A stretch of 64,000 bases of DNA from Caulobacter soli (GTDB taxonomy: Bacteria; Pseudomonadota; Alphaproteobacteria; Caulobacterales; Caulobacteraceae), in assembly GCF_011045195.1 (NCBI RefSeq), contig NZ_CP049199.1:1550001-1614000 (forward strand). Direction: 5' to 3'. Positions 9,618 through 18,289 of this stretch are shown here, piece after piece; position 1 is the first letter of the stretch; each line of letters begins with the position of its first letter. The notes under the pieces are model-generated. The model had not been told where the DNA came from. It saw only the letters and a program-made list of their open reading frames with translations, and searched no databases. A program made the position numbers and the translations under genes.

Positions 9618-10112
9618 TTAGAAACCCTTGCCCGCCGCCTCGTTGATCCCGCGGATCCGCTCCAGCGCGCCCTGCAGGATCCAGCCGGCGGCCATCTTGT
9701 CGACGACCTCGGCGCGGCGCTTGCGGTTGACGTCGTGCTCGTCGATCAGCACCCGGGTCACCGCCGCCGTCGACAGGCGCTCGTCCCAGAAGGTGATCGG
9801 CAGGTGGGGCTGCAGGCGCAGCAGGTTGCGGCCCAGGGCGCGGTTGGACTGGCAGCGCACGCCCTCGGTGCCGTCCATGTTCATCGGCAGCCCGATGACG
9901 ATGCCGGCCGCCTTGCGGCTGCCCATCAGCTTGAACAGCACCTCGGCGTCCTCGCTGAACTTGGTCTTCTTGATCAGGGCCAGCGGGCTGGCGACGGTCA
10001 GGGTGACGTCGGACACGGCAACGCCGATGGTCTTTTCGCCCGGATCCAGGCCGACGATCGGCAGGTAGTCGGGGATGGCGGCGGCGAATTCGGTGATGTC
10101 GAGAACGGGCAT
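9618..10112 (-). CDS. ruvX: Holliday junction resolvase-like protein RuvX (YqgF)
   Basis: RNase H-fold nuclease implicated in Holliday junction resolution and 16S rRNA 5' processing. Of 164 residues, the conserved blocks are GLDPGEKTIGVAVSD (catalytic Asp23), GLPMNMDGTEG, WDERLS (Glu111) and VDKMAAGWILQ (Asp138). A 15-residue N-terminal extension precedes the fold. It reads leftward, upstream of pyrB, and is divergent from gatC with about 80 bp between them. Confidence 0.93.
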   Translation of the reverse strand: MPVLDITEFAAAIPDYLPIVGLDPGEKTIGVAVSDVTLTVASPLALIKKTKFSEDAEVLFKLMGSRKAAGIVIGLPMNMDGTEGVRCQSNRALGRNLLRLQPHLPITFWDERLSTAAVTRVLIDEHDVNRKRRAEVVDKMAAGWILQGALERIRGINEAAGKGF

Positions 10113-10193
10113 TTGTCCTCATACCACGGGGAACAGCTTGTCAAAGCGCCCCTCGCACGGCTAACCCACGCGCTTGGAATTCAGGAGGCCCTC

Positions 10194-10481
10194 ATGGCCA
10201 TTGACGCCGCCACCGTGCGGAAGGTCGCGCGGCTCGCGCGCATCGCCACCCCGGAAGATCGCCTGGAGCCCCTGGCCCAGGAGCTCAACGGCATCATGAC
10301 GTGGATCGAGCAGCTGGCCGAGGTCGACACCGACGGCGTCGAGCCGCTGACCAGCGTCGTGCACGCCGGCCTGCCGCTGCGCGACGACGTGGTGACCATG
10401 GGCGGCGACGCGGACGTCGTCACCGGCAACGCCCCCAAGTCGGTGGGCGGCTTCTTCGTGGTCCCGAAGGTGGTTGAATAA
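10194..10481 (+). CDS. gatC: Asp/Glu-tRNA amidotransferase subunit C
   Basis: Small 95-residue subunit that clamps GatA to GatB in the GatCAB complex converting Glu-tRNA(Gln) and Asp-tRNA(Asn). ATG 10194 follows a near-perfect AGGAGG at 10183-10188. Typical GatC features are [10 protein letters not shown] near the start, [11 protein letters not shown] in the middle and the DGVEPL segment. The stop at 10481 is 2 nt before gatA. Confidence 0.96.
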   Translation: MAIDAATVRKVARLARIATPEDRLEPLAQELNGIMTWIEQLAEVDTDGVEPLTSVVHAGLPLRDDVVTMGGDADVVTGNAPKSVGGFFVVPKVVE

Positions 10482-10483
10482 TA

Positions 10484-11956
10484 ATGACTTCGCTGACCTC
10501 TCTCACCCTCAAGGGCGCGCTGGACGGGCTGGAAGCCGGGGACTTCACCTCGGTCGAGCTGACCACGGCGCACATCGAGGCCGTCGAGGCCGCGCGCGGC
10601 CTGAACGCCTTCCTGTTCGAGACCCCCGAGCAGGCCCTGTCGATGGCCGCCGCCTCGGACGCTCGCAGGGCGCTCGAGGCCGCCCGTCCGCTGGACGGCA
10701 TCCCGCTGGGCATCAAGGACCTGTTCTGCACCGAGGGTACGCCCACCACGGCGGCGTCGAAGATCCTCGAGCCGTTCGTCCCGCACTACGAGTCGACCGT
10801 CACCAGCCAGCTGTGGCGTGACGGGGCGGTGATGCTGGGCAAGCTGAACCTCGACGAATTCGCCATGGGCTCGTCCAACGAGACCAGCGCGTACGGTCCC
10901 GTGATCAATCCCTGGCGCAAGACCGGCTCCAACCAGGCCCTGACCCCGGGCGGCAGCTCGGGCGGCAGCGCCGCGGCCGTGGCCGCCGACCTGTGCCTGG
11001 GCGCCACCGCCACCGACACCGGCGGCTCGATCCGCCAGCCGGCCGCCTTCACCGGCACCGTGGGCATCAAGCCGACCTACGGCCGTTGCTCGCGCTGGGG
11101 CACGGTGGCCTTCGCCAGCTCGCTGGACCAGGCCGGCCCGATCGCCAAGACCGTCGAGGACGCGGCGATCCTGCTGACCTCGATGAGCGGCCACGACCCC
11201 AAGGACTCCACCAGTCTCGACGTGCCGGTTCCGAACTTCGCCGCCTTCGTCGGCAAGTCGGTCAAGGGCCTGCGGATCGGTATCCCCAAGGAATACCGCG
11301 TCGACAACATGCCCGCCGAGATCGAGCAGCTCTGGGAACAGGGCGTGGCCTGGCTGAAGGAAGCCGGCTGCGAGATCGTCGAGATCAGCTTGCCGCACAC
11401 CAAGTACGCCCTGCCGGCCTACTATATCGTAGCCCCGGCCGAGGCCTCCTCGAACCTGGCCCGCTATGACGGCATGCGCTACGGCCTGCGGGCCGAGGGC
11501 GGCAATCTGACCGAGGTCTACGAGAACACCCGCGCCGCCGGCTTCGGCGACGAGGTGAAGCGCCGCATCCTGATCGGCACCTACGTGCTGTCGGCCGGCT
11601 ATTACGACGCCTACTACCTGAAGGCCCTGAAGGTGCGTCGCCGCATCGCCGAGGACTTCGACAACGCCTGGGAAAAGTGCGACGCGATCCTCACCCCCAC
11701 GGCGCCGTCGGCGGCTTTCGGCCTGGGCGAGAACAGCAACGACCCGATCGCCATGTACCTGAACGACGTGTTCACGGTGACGACGAACCTGGCGGGTCTG
11801 CCGGGCCTGTCGCTGCCGGCGGGCCTGGACGCCAACGGCCTGCCGCTGGGTCTGCAGATCATCGGCAAGCCGCTGGACGAGGGCACGGTGTTCTCGGTGG
11901 CCGGGGCCATCGAAAAGGCCGCGGGCTTCAAGACCAAGGCGACCAAGTGGTGGTGA
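10484..11956 (+). CDS. gatA: Asp/Glu-tRNA amidotransferase subunit A
   Basis: Glutaminase subunit that releases ammonia for tRNA-bound Glu/Asp amidation. 490 residues of the amidase-signature family. The Ser-cisSer-Lys triad is intact: Lys78 in GIKDLF, Ser158 in the [11 protein letters not shown] loop and Ser182 in [10 protein letters not shown] (my numbering). It starts 2 nt after gatC, so both are on one message, and a strong bidirectional terminator follows. gatB is not directly downstream; it starts about 1.3 kb away. Confidence 0.97.
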   Translation: MTSLTSLTLKGALDGLEAGDFTSVELTTAHIEAVEAARGLNAFLFETPEQALSMAAASDARRALEAARPLDGIPLGIKDLFCTEGTPTTAASKILEPFVPHYESTVTSQLWRDGAVMLGKLNLDEFAMGSSNETSAYGPVINPWRKTGSNQALTPGGSSGGSAAAVAADLCLGATATDTGGSIRQPAAFTGTVGIKPTYGRCSRWGTVAFASSLDQAGPIAKTVEDAAILLTSMSGHDPKDSTSLDVPVPNFAAFVGKSVKGLRIGIPKEYRVDNMPAEIEQLWEQGVAWLKEAGCEIVEISLPHTKYALPAYYIVAPAEASSNLARYDGMRYGLRAEGGNLTEVYENTRAAGFGDEVKRRILIGTYVLSAGYYDAYYLKALKVRRRIAEDFDNAWEKCDAILTPTAPSAAFGLGENSNDPIAMYLNDVFTVTTNLAGLPGLSLPAGLDANGLPLGLQIIGKPLDEGTVFSVAGAIEKAAGFKTKATKWW

Positions 11957-11980
11957 TCCGCCGCTAGGTCGACGGACACG

Positions 11981-12018
11981 AAAAAGGGCGGCCCCGCGAG
12001 GAGCCGCCCTTCTTTTTT
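11981..12018. terminator. bidirectional rho-independent terminator after gatA
   Basis: A GC-rich stem (AAGGGCGGC with GCCGCCCTT) is preceded by a run of A and followed by a run of T, so it can end both gatA and the opposing gene ending at 12046. Confidence 0.9.
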
Positions 12019-12045
12019 ACGCGACGCCACTGAAAACTGGATCGA

Positions 12046-12633
12046 CTACATCGGGGCGTCCGGCGTGGCCGGGGCCGCCGCCGGGGCGGGAGCCGGAGCC
12101 GGGGCCGAAGCGACCGGGGCGGCGATCACCACCGGCGCGGCCGGCGGGGCGGCCACGGGGGCCGGGACGTTGGCGCTGACATTCTCCGAGGCCGAACCGG
12201 CGTCGGCGGCGACCGGGGCCGCGCGGCGGGCCGGAGCGGCGCGCTTGGCCGGGGCGGTCACGCGCGGCGGCGCGGTGGTCTCGGCGCGGGCGACCTGCGT
12301 CGGCGCGGGAGTCTCAGGCGTCGTGGCGACGGGCGCTGAGGCCGGCATCGGAGCCGGTTCGGCGGCGAGCGGCGCGGGCGTCGCCTCGGCCACCTGGGCG
12401 GGCGGCGCCGCGTCGGTGGTCGGCGTCTGGGCCGGATGGCTCATCAACCCCCAGGCCAGGCCGCCGGCGGCGATCGCCAGGACCGGCAAGCCGACCATCA
12501 GCGGCAGGTTAGACGAAGACTTCTTCGCCGGGGTGCGAGCATAGACGGGCGCTTCCGCGAACAGCGGGGCATTCTTCGTGCTTTTGGCCGGGGCGATATA
12601 GGGTTCGCTGGCGTCGAGGTTCAGAACAGCCAT
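12046..12633 (-). CDS. Ala/Pro-rich single-pass membrane protein, function unknown
   Basis: 195 residues; I do not recognise a family. A short soluble N-terminus contains PYIAPAK and is followed by one hydrophobic segment at about 44-62 (LPLMVGLPVLAIAAGGLAWG). The remaining ~130 residues are almost only Ala, Pro, Thr, Val and Arg and probably extend into the periplasm. Such tails are seen in envelope-spanning or wall-associated proteins, but nothing here fixes a role. It lies in reverse orientation between gatA and gatB, ends at the bidirectional terminator, and starts near the DUF559/repeat unit. Confidence 0.7.
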   Translation of the reverse strand: MAVLNLDASEPYIAPAKSTKNAPLFAEAPVYARTPAKKSSSNLPLMVGLPVLAIAAGGLAWGLMSHPAQTPTTDAAPPAQVAEATPAPLAAEPAPMPASAPVATTPETPAPTQVARAETTAPPRVTAPAKRAAPARRAAPVAADAGSASENVSANVPAPVAAPPAAPVVIAAPVASAPAPAPAPAAAPATPDAPM

Positions 12634-12780
12634 GATATCCTCCTGCGAGTTATTCGCTTCGGGGAGTCAACGGAAGGCTCCGGCAGCGGTTCCGTTTGGC
12701 CAGGAAAGACCTACATCTCGCCAAGAAGTGGTCATTTTTCACATTGGGAGAAATGAGCGTCTCAGCGACGCTTGAAGCTT

Positions 12781-12830
12781 CTTCCCTCCCCCTTGCGGGG
12801 AGGGTGGCCCGCGTAGCGGGTCGGGTGGGG
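12781..12830 (-). repeat. two-hairpin REP-like repeat, left flank of DUF559 gene
   Basis: On the plus strand: CTTCCCTCCCC/GGGGAGGG stem with a variable loop, then CCCGC-GTA-GCGGG, then GGGTGGGG. It is the inverted counterpart of 13178-13225. Read on the minus strand it has the order CCCCACC, short hairpin, long hairpin, like the pair at 7154-7267. Its G-rich end lies 8 nt before the DUF559 ATG and may provide the ribosome site. Confidence 0.85.
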
Positions 12831-12839
12831 GATCAAGCC

Positions 12840-13274
12840 ATGAGGGTGAATCGAGCAAGGGCGCTTCGGAAGGCAATGTCGGTGCAGGAAGTTCGCCTGT
12901 GGGTGCGCCTTCGCTCCCTGAGAGCCCATGGCTTCCACTTTCGGAGGCAAGCACCCTTGCTGGTCTACTATCCCGACTTCATCTGTTTGAGCCGACGGCT
13001 GATCGTCGAGGTCGATGGACCACACCACGAGGAGCTGGAGCAGGCCGCTCACGACGCCTGTCGCGATCAAGTTTTCCGCCGCTCTGGCTTCCAAACCTTG
13101 CGCTTCCGGACCCGTGCGGTGCATGAGGACATAGACGCGGTCATGAGCGTGATTTGTCAGGCCTTGAGCGCAGCGAGCCCCACCCGACCCCTTCGGGGCC
13201 ACCCTCCCCATAAAGGGGAGGGAAGGGACCTAGGAATAAGTGACCACCCTACGTGGTCAGGAATTGAGACATGA
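12840..13274 (+). CDS. DUF559 Vsr-like endonuclease-domain protein
   Basis: 144 residues from ATG 12840. The core has the DUF559 hallmarks: [29 protein letters not shown] with a conserved Asp, and [11 protein letters not shown], matching the acidic centre of the very-short-patch-repair/restriction endonuclease fold. The frame is open further upstream to 12696, but that part translates the left repeat, so the internal ATG after the repeat is preferred. The last ~35 residues (from about SAASPTRPL) translate the right repeat and run to a stop that overlaps the gatB ATG by 4 nt. The biochemical function of DUF559 is not established. The gene between inverted hairpin repeats resembles a repeat-associated mobile unit. 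Confidence 0.85.
   Translation: MRVNRARALRKAMSVQEVRLWVRLRSLRAHGFHFRRQAPLLVYYPDFICLSRRLIVEVDGPHHEELEQAAHDACRDQVFRRSGFQTLRFRTRAVHEDIDAVMSVICQALSAASPTRPLRGHPPHKGEGRDLGISDHPTWSGIET
13178..13225 (+). repeat. two-hairpin REP-like repeat, right flank of DUF559 gene
   Basis: CCCCACCC, then GACCCC-TTC-GGGGCC, then a CCCTCCCC/GGGGAGGG stem with loop ATAAA. It is the reverse complement of the left flank except in the loops and in paired positions of the short stem (CCCGC/GCGGG versus CCCC/GGGG), where both arms changed together. The repeat is read through as the C-terminus of the DUF559 protein. Confidence 0.85.
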
Positions 13275-14770
13275 CCGAAACCGCCTCTTCCAAAGTGATC
13301 CAAGGCCGCACCGGCCCCTGGGAAATCGTTCTCGGCCTCGAGGTCCATGCCCAGGTCGCCAGCGTGTCCAAGCTGTTCTCCGGCGCAGCCGTCGGGTTTG
13401 GCGCGGGGCCGAACCAGCAGGTCAGCCTGGTGGACGCGGCCATGCCCGGCATGCTGCCGGTCCTGAACCGTTTTTGCGTCGAGCAGGCGGTGAAGACCGG
13501 CCTGGGTCTGAAGGCGCAGATCAATCTGAAGAGCCGCTTCGACCGCAAGAACTACTTCTATCCCGACCTGCCGCAGGGCTATCAGATCAGCCAGTTCGAC
13601 CAGCCGATCGTCGGCGAGGGCGTGGTGACCGTCGAGCGTGACGACGGCACGACCTTCGACGTGCGTATCGAACGCCTGCACCTGGAACAGGACGCCGGCA
13701 AGTCGCTGCACGACCAGGACCCGAACGCGACCTATGTCGACCTGAACCGCGCGGGCACGGCGCTGATGGAGATCGTCTCCAAGCCTGACATGCGCACCTC
13801 CGAAGAGGCCGCCGCCTACGTCAAGAAGCTGCGCACGATCCTGGTCTATCTGGGCACCTGCGACGGCGACATGGAGAAGGGCAACCTGCGCGCCGACGTC
13901 AACGTCTCGGTCTGCCGCCCGGGCGACTACGAGAAGTTCCGCGAGACCGGCAGCTTCAGCCACCTGGGCACGCGCTGCGAGATCAAGAACGTCAACAGCT
14001 ACCGCTACATCCAGCAGGCCATCGAATACGAGGCCCGTCGCCAGATCGAGATCCTGGAGGACGGCGGCAAGATCGACCAGGAAACTCGCCTGTTCGACCC
14101 GGGCAAGCTCGAGACCCGTTCGATGCGGTCGAAGGAAGAGGCGCACGACTATCGCTACTTCCCCGATCCGGACCTGCTGCCGCTGGTCCTGGACCCGGCT
14201 TGGGTCAAGGATCTGGAAGCGACGCTGCCGGAACTGCCGGACGCCAAGAAGCAGCGCCTGCAGAGCCAGTATGGCCTGTCGGCCTACGACGCCGGCGTGC
14301 TGATCATCGAGAGCGACCGCGCCGACTATTTCGAAGCCGCCGCGAAAGGCCGCGACGCCAAGCTGGTGTCCAACTGGGTGACCAACGAGCTGCTGTCCAA
14401 GCTGTCGGCGGGCGGGCACGAGATCGCCGCCTCGCCGCTGCCGGCCTCGGACATCGCCCAGCTGGTCGAGCTGATCGAGAACGGCACCATCTCGTCGAAG
14501 ATCGCCAAGGAGGTCTTCGAGCACATGTGGGCCGGCGAGGGCCGTCCCGCTGAGATCGTCGAGGCGCGCGGCCTGGTGCAGATCAATGACACCGGGGCCA
14601 TCGAGGCCGCGATCGACAAGCTGATCGCGGCCAATCCCGACAAGGCCGAGGCCGTGAAGGAAAAGCCCCAGGCCATCGGCTGGTTCGTCGGCCAAGTGAT
14701 GAAGGAGACCGGCGGCAAGGCCAATCCGGCCACCGTCAACGAACTGCTGAAGAGCAAGCTGGGGCTTTAA
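13271..14770 (+). CDS. gatB: Asp/Glu-tRNA amidotransferase subunit B
   Basis: Kinase/transamidase subunit of GatCAB that activates the tRNA-bound carboxylate. 499 residues: GatB N-terminal cradle with [30 protein letters not shown] and the [13 protein letters not shown] block, then the helical and YqeY-like tail domain (about 350-499). The ATG overlaps the DUF559 stop by 4 nt, an unusual coupling to an unrelated gene. It is separated from gatC-gatA by the reverse membrane-protein gene and the repeat unit. Confidence 0.97.
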   Translation: MTETASSKVIQGRTGPWEIVLGLEVHAQVASVSKLFSGAAVGFGAGPNQQVSLVDAAMPGMLPVLNRFCVEQAVKTGLGLKAQINLKSRFDRKNYFYPDLPQGYQISQFDQPIVGEGVVTVERDDGTTFDVRIERLHLEQDAGKSLHDQDPNATYVDLNRAGTALMEIVSKPDMRTSEEAAAYVKKLRTILVYLGTCDGDMEKGNLRADVNVSVCRPGDYEKFRETGSFSHLGTRCEIKNVNSYRYIQQAIEYEARRQIEILEDGGKIDQETRLFDPGKLETRSMRSKEEAHDYRYFPDPDLLPLVLDPAWVKDLEATLPELPDAKKQRLQSQYGLSAYDAGVLIIESDRADYFEAAAKGRDAKLVSNWVTNELLSKLSAGGHEIAASPLPASDIAQLVELIENGTISSKIAKEVFEHMWAGEGRPAEIVEARGLVQINDTGAIEAAIDKLIAANPDKAEAVKEKPQAIGWFVGQVMKETGGKANPATVNELLKSKLGL

Positions 14771-14795
14771 GAGCGCCGCTAGCCGCACCAAGGAC

Positions 14796-14829
14796 AAAGG
14801 GCCCGCCGCTCGCGCGACGGGCCCTTTTT
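14796..14829. terminator. rho-independent terminator after gatB
   Basis: Stem AAAGGGCCCG/CGGGCCCTTT followed by T residues, between gatB and the convergent gene ending at 14849. Confidence 0.88.
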
Positions 14830-14848
14830 CACGAGCGGAGCACCGGCT

Positions 14849-15211
14849 TTACGGCTTGGGCGTTTCGGAGGCCGAGGCACCCGCCGGGTCGGCTTCGGCG
14901 CCGGCCGGCTTGTGGTGCTTCTTGGCCTTCTTTTCCGGCTTGGCGTCGGCGGACGGGGCCGCTGAGCCGGTCGAGGTGTCCGCGGTGGCCGAGCTAGGCG
15001 TGCCGCTGGCGGTGGCGCTGTCGGCGCTGGAGGACGGGGCGGAGGTCGCCGGATCCGCGCCATACGACGGCGACGTAGAGGAAGAGGCGGGAGCGCCTTG
15101 CGTGGTTTGGGCCGTGGGATCGGCCGGCGCGGTCTGCTGGGCCAGGGCCGATCCGGCGTAGCCGGCGAGAGTCAGCGCGGCGACGGCGGCCGTGAGGCGG
15201 AGCTTGGTCAT
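14849..15211 (-). CDS. small secreted low-complexity protein
   Basis: 120 residues. A clear signal peptide (MTKLRLTAAVAALTLAGYAGSALAQ, quoted here as its first part MTKLRLTAAVAALTLAGY, with cleavage likely after ALA) precedes a chain of Ala, Ser, Thr, Pro and Asp. A short basic patch KPEKKAKKHHK lies near residues 91-101. No family is recognised. It probably resides in the periplasm or envelope. It converges on gatB and is separated from it by a terminator. Confidence 0.75.
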   Translation of the reverse strand: MTKLRLTAAVAALTLAGYAGSALAQQTAPADPTAQTTQGAPASSSTSPSYGADPATSAPSSSADSATASGTPSSATADTSTGSAAPSADAKPEKKAKKHHKPAGAEADPAGASASETPKP

Positions 15212-15390
15212 GGAAGCGTCTCGTTACTGTCGCGTCGGAAAGTGACACGACCGGAACGCTGACGTGCGAATGCGGTGGGAATAACCCGCCAATCGGGCGA
15301 TCTCGCCGCATGCGGGGCGCGGATGCGGCGAATGGCGGCGCTTGCCGAGCGTTTCGAAAAGCGCCGCCAGGTCCGTCAGGTCGACATCGT

Positions 15391-15918
15391 CTATTGGTTG
15401 ATGATGTCGAAGATCAGTCCGGTGGCGATCGCCGCCAGGACGTAGTCGTTACCGGCCCGGTACCAGTAGTAGCCCCGGGGCGGCGGGCGCAGGCGGTAAT
15501 AGCCGTAATCGTGGATGATATAGCCGTTGCCACGATAGTAGGGCGGCAGGTAGCCGCCGCGACGCCAGGCGTTGTAGCCGGGACGGTAGCCGGGGCTGCC
15601 ATAGTAGTGGGCCGGCGGCGCGCCGTAGCTCCAGCGGTTGTTGTAATAGTAGCCGTTGTAGCGGCGGCCATCCCAGCGGTTGTCGCCGCGGTCCCAGCCG
15701 TTGTGGCGGCCATTGTCGTGACGACCGTCGTAGCCGCCTCGGCCACCACGATTGTCATAGCCGCCCCGACCGCCGTCGTGGCGATCCCCGCCGCGATCGC
15801 CCCGGCCGTCGCTATGGCCATAGCGGCCGCGATCCTGGGCGGACGCGTCGCCGGCGGCGACGGCCATCGGCCCGGCGACGGCGGCCACGGCGGCGATGGT
15901 GAGCAACAAGCGCTTCAT
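15391..15918 (-). CDS. RcnB-family periplasmic protein
   Basis: 175 residues from ATG 15918, which has GGAGA about 8 nt upstream; the frame is open further upstream without a better start. Signal peptide MKRLLLTIAAVAAVAG is followed by a long Gly/Asp/Arg/His/Tyr-rich stretch. The C-terminal block YRLRPPPRGYYWYRAGND and VLAAIATGLIFDII matches the RcnB domain. RcnB in E. coli tunes nickel/cobalt efflux, but most alphaproteobacterial members are uncharacterised Tyr-rich envelope proteins, so a metal role is uncertain. Confidence 0.85.
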   Translation of the reverse strand: MKRLLLTIAAVAAVAGPMAVAAGDASAQDRGRYGHSDGRGDRGGDRHDGGRGGYDNRGGRGGYDGRHDNGRHNGWDRGDNRWDGRRYNGYYYNNRWSYGAPPAHYYGSPGYRPGYNAWRRGGYLPPYYRGNGYIIHDYGYYRLRPPPRGYYWYRAGNDYVLAAIATGLIFDIINQ

Positions 15919-16126
15919 ATCCGACGTCTCCTTACTTCGGTCGGCGACCCTTCGATCGCCTAATCCCTCGACCTTGAAAACAGTTTCCATCGCCGTGGCT
16001 GAACCTGATCTGAACGGCGCCGTCAGGCTGGAGCATGAACGGCCTTGGCGACGCCCGGGCGCATGGCCATGTTGGTGGTCAATTGAAACGTCCCTCTCAG
16101 AAAACGCCCCCAAGGGAGTCATCGCG

Positions 16127-16852
16127 ATGAGCCGTCCGATCGAACTGTACTACTGGCCCACGCCGAACGGCTGGAAGATCTCGATCGCCCTGGAGGAAAT
16201 GGGGCTGCCCTACGAGATGATCCCCGTGAACATCGGGGCGGGCGAGCAGTTCAAGCCGGACTTCCTGGCCATCAGCCCCAACAATCGCATGCCGGCCATC
16301 GTCGATCCTGACGGTCCCGACGGCCAGCCGATCTCGGTGTTCGAATCCGGGGCCATACTGCAGTACCTGGGGCGCAAGAGCGGCCAGTTCTACGGCGCCA
16401 ACGAGCGCGAGCGGGTCGAGATCGACCAGTGGCTGATGTGGCAGATGGGGGGCCTTGGTCCCATGGCCGGCCAGACCCACCATTTCCGACAGTACGCCCC
16501 CTCCATCGTCAGCGACCAGCGCCAGGTCGCCTACGGCGCCATCCGCTACACCAACGAGACCCATCGGCTGTATGGCGTGCTCAACAAGCAGCTGGAGGGG
16601 AAGGATTTCATCTGCGGCCAATTGTCCATCGCCGACTTCGCGTGCTGGGGATGGGTTGTTCCCTGGAAAAACCAGGGCATCATTCTGGAAGAGTTTCCGC
16701 ACCTGAAGGCTTGGTTCGAGCGCATGGCGGCCCGCGAGGACGTCGATCGCGGCTTCAAGGTGGGGGCCGAATTGCGCCGTCCGGCCCTGCAAACACCCGG
16801 AAAAGCGCAGGAAGAGGCCCGAAAGGTGCTGTTTGGCCAGCGCGCCCGTTAA
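16127..16852 (+). CDS. glutathione S-transferase, nu-class-like
   Basis: 241 residues. ATG 16127 follows AAGGGAG by about 8 nt. The thioredoxin-like N-terminus starts IELYYWPTPNGWKISIALEE, the Thr-Pro-Asn motif of YfcG/YghU-type enzymes. It is followed by the cis-Pro loop NNRMPAIVDPDG and the glutathione-binding FESGAILQYL. The all-helical C-terminal domain holds LSIADFACWGWV. Nu-class members usually reduce organic peroxides with glutathione; the true substrate cannot be read from the sequence. Confidence 0.9.
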   Translation: MSRPIELYYWPTPNGWKISIALEEMGLPYEMIPVNIGAGEQFKPDFLAISPNNRMPAIVDPDGPDGQPISVFESGAILQYLGRKSGQFYGANERERVEIDQWLMWQMGGLGPMAGQTHHFRQYAPSIVSDQRQVAYGAIRYTNETHRLYGVLNKQLEGKDFICGQLSIADFACWGWVVPWKNQGIILEEFPHLKAWFERMAAREDVDRGFKVGAELRRPALQTPGKAQEEARKVLFGQRAR

Positions 16853-17032
16853 CCTGCTGTATACGGCGGTTTACATTCAGTAACACCCGTGAATGCGACG
16901 TAATGTCTCTAAACGGTTTATGTATTCATGGATTAGATTCATGATGTCAGCGCCATTAACTGTATGTTCAGTGGCGATGGACTTTTCTGTTCTCACAGCC
17001 AAGCGGAGCCAGAACGGCGACGGGGGTTGGGA

Positions 17033-17326
17033 ATGGGAATTGAAGCCATGATGATGAGTATCGAACCGCCGGCCGCCATCCACGGGATCCCGCTGCCGAC
17101 CACCGACGCCTCGGGCGAAGAGCTGTTCCGCATGGGCATGCTGTACTCGACCGGCCAAGGCGGCGCGCCGCTGGACTACGTTTCGGCCCACATGCTGTTC
17201 AACCTGGCCGCCATGCGCGGTTCGGTCGAAGCCAAGGTCTATCGCAAGGAAATCTCGCAGGAGATGGCCAGCGAGGATGTCGCCGAAGCCCAGCGCCAGG
17301 CGCGTGAATGGCTGGCTCACGGCTGA
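17033..17326 (+). CDS. Sel1-like repeat protein, small
   Basis: 97 residues from ATG 17033 (92 from ATG 17048, equally possible; both have weak G-rich ribosome sites). The core EELFRMGMLYSTGQGG then DYVSAHMLFNLAAMRGS resembles one Sel1/TPR-like helical pair, followed by a charged helix ending QAREWLAHG. Single Sel1 repeats usually mediate protein contacts. No signal peptide is seen, so it is probably cytoplasmic. A terminator follows directly. Confidence 0.75.
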   Translation: MGIEAMMMSIEPPAAIHGIPLPTTDASGEELFRMGMLYSTGQGGAPLDYVSAHMLFNLAAMRGSVEAKVYRKEISQEMASEDVAEAQRQAREWLAHG

Positions 17327-17329
17327 ACC

Positions 17330-17358
17330 CCGTCGAGCCTGTCGGCTCGACGGCTTTT
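17330..17358 (+). terminator. rho-independent terminator
   Basis: A 10-bp stem (17330-17339 with 17344-17353), loop TGTC, followed by CTTTT. Ends the Sel1-like gene. Confidence 0.85.
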
Positions 17359-17467
17359 GCGTGATGCGCGACGGACGCCGAAACCGGCATCCACTTCAGC
17401 CGTCACGCTCGTGGGTTCAGCCCACGCCTACCTCTGACCCGGACGCCACGCGCCCGGGCGCCATGTC

Positions 17468-18208
17468 TCAGTTTCCGTTGAAGCCGTTGACGGCGTAGCT
17501 GAAGCTGATCGGCAGCAGGTCTCGGAAGTACTGCTGCATGAACAGGCCCGCTTCGGACACTCCGCTGCGCGGCACATAGACCACGTCGAACCGACGAAGC
17601 GGCACCAGGTCCGCCCGGCCGTTGGTCATCCCCGTCAGAAGATCGGCCGTGCGCAGCATGGCGCGACCGTTGGGGCCCCGGCGAATGATGATTACCGACG
17701 TGCGCTTGGCCGAGGTCTTGAACCCGCCGGCCTGGATGACGGCCCGCAGGGCGTCGCCGTCGCCGGCCATGTCGTAGACGCCCGGATTGCCCACTTCCCC
17801 GCCCACGAACACCTTGAGCGGCGCCGTCGACTTGATCGACACCCGCACCTGCGGCCGCAGCAGCTGGCTGGCGTAGGCCTGGGTGAGCGAGGCTTCCAAT
17901 TCGCCGATCGTGCGGTCGGCCGCCATCACTGGCGAGATCAGCGGCAAAGCGACGCGCCCGTCCGGTTGGACCACTACGGACTTGTTCAGCTCGACCGCCG
18001 AAGGCACGGTGATCTCGACTTCGTCGCCCGGATAAAACCGGTAGTCCGGCTCCTGGTCCGACCAGTCGGCATAGCCGATATCGGAAAAAGTGGCCGTGGG
18101 ACGGGCGGTTGGCGTGATCGGCTCGCGATCCACGTGGCCGCAGGCGACGAGGCCGCTGGCCGCGAAGGGCAGGGCGATGGCCGCCGAAAGGATGGTGCGC
18201 CTGTGCAT
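17468..18208 (-). CDS. hfsD: holdfast polysaccharide export lipoprotein HfsD
   Basis: Outer-membrane secretin of the Wza family that exports holdfast polysaccharide. 246 residues. The signal sequence ends in a lipobox SGLVAC with Cys23, so the protein is lipid-anchored. The Poly_export domain (about 55-130, YRFYPGDEVEITV) is followed by an SLBB region (VFVGGEVGNPGVYDM). The C-terminal helix of Wza-type proteins would be the QYFRDLLP segment. It is divergent from hfsA with about 80 bp between them, which must hold both promoters. Recognition rests on family plus the hfs gene order. Confidence 0.93.
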   Translation of the reverse strand: MHRRTILSAAIALPFAASGLVACGHVDREPITPTARPTATFSDIGYADWSDQEPDYRFYPGDEVEITVPSAVELNKSVVVQPDGRVALPLISPVMAADRTIGELEASLTQAYASQLLRPQVRVSIKSTAPLKVFVGGEVGNPGVYDMAGDGDALRAVIQAGGFKTSAKRTSVIIIRRGPNGRAMLRTADLLTGMTNGRADLVPLRRFDVVYVPRSGVSEAGLFMQQYFRDLLPISFSYAVNGFNGN

Positions 18209-18289
18209 GCGACAAGTCTTAACAGATATAGGTAACGAAGCCTTAAGCCGCCGACGGCCAGGGTGCTGGCGAGTAAACGTCGGATTCTT

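Noticed and set aside
16870..16884. TTTAC-N5-GTAAC near the Sel1-like gene
   Set aside because: Only one exact half-site and no TA at the usual distance; outside the accessory region. Treated as chance.
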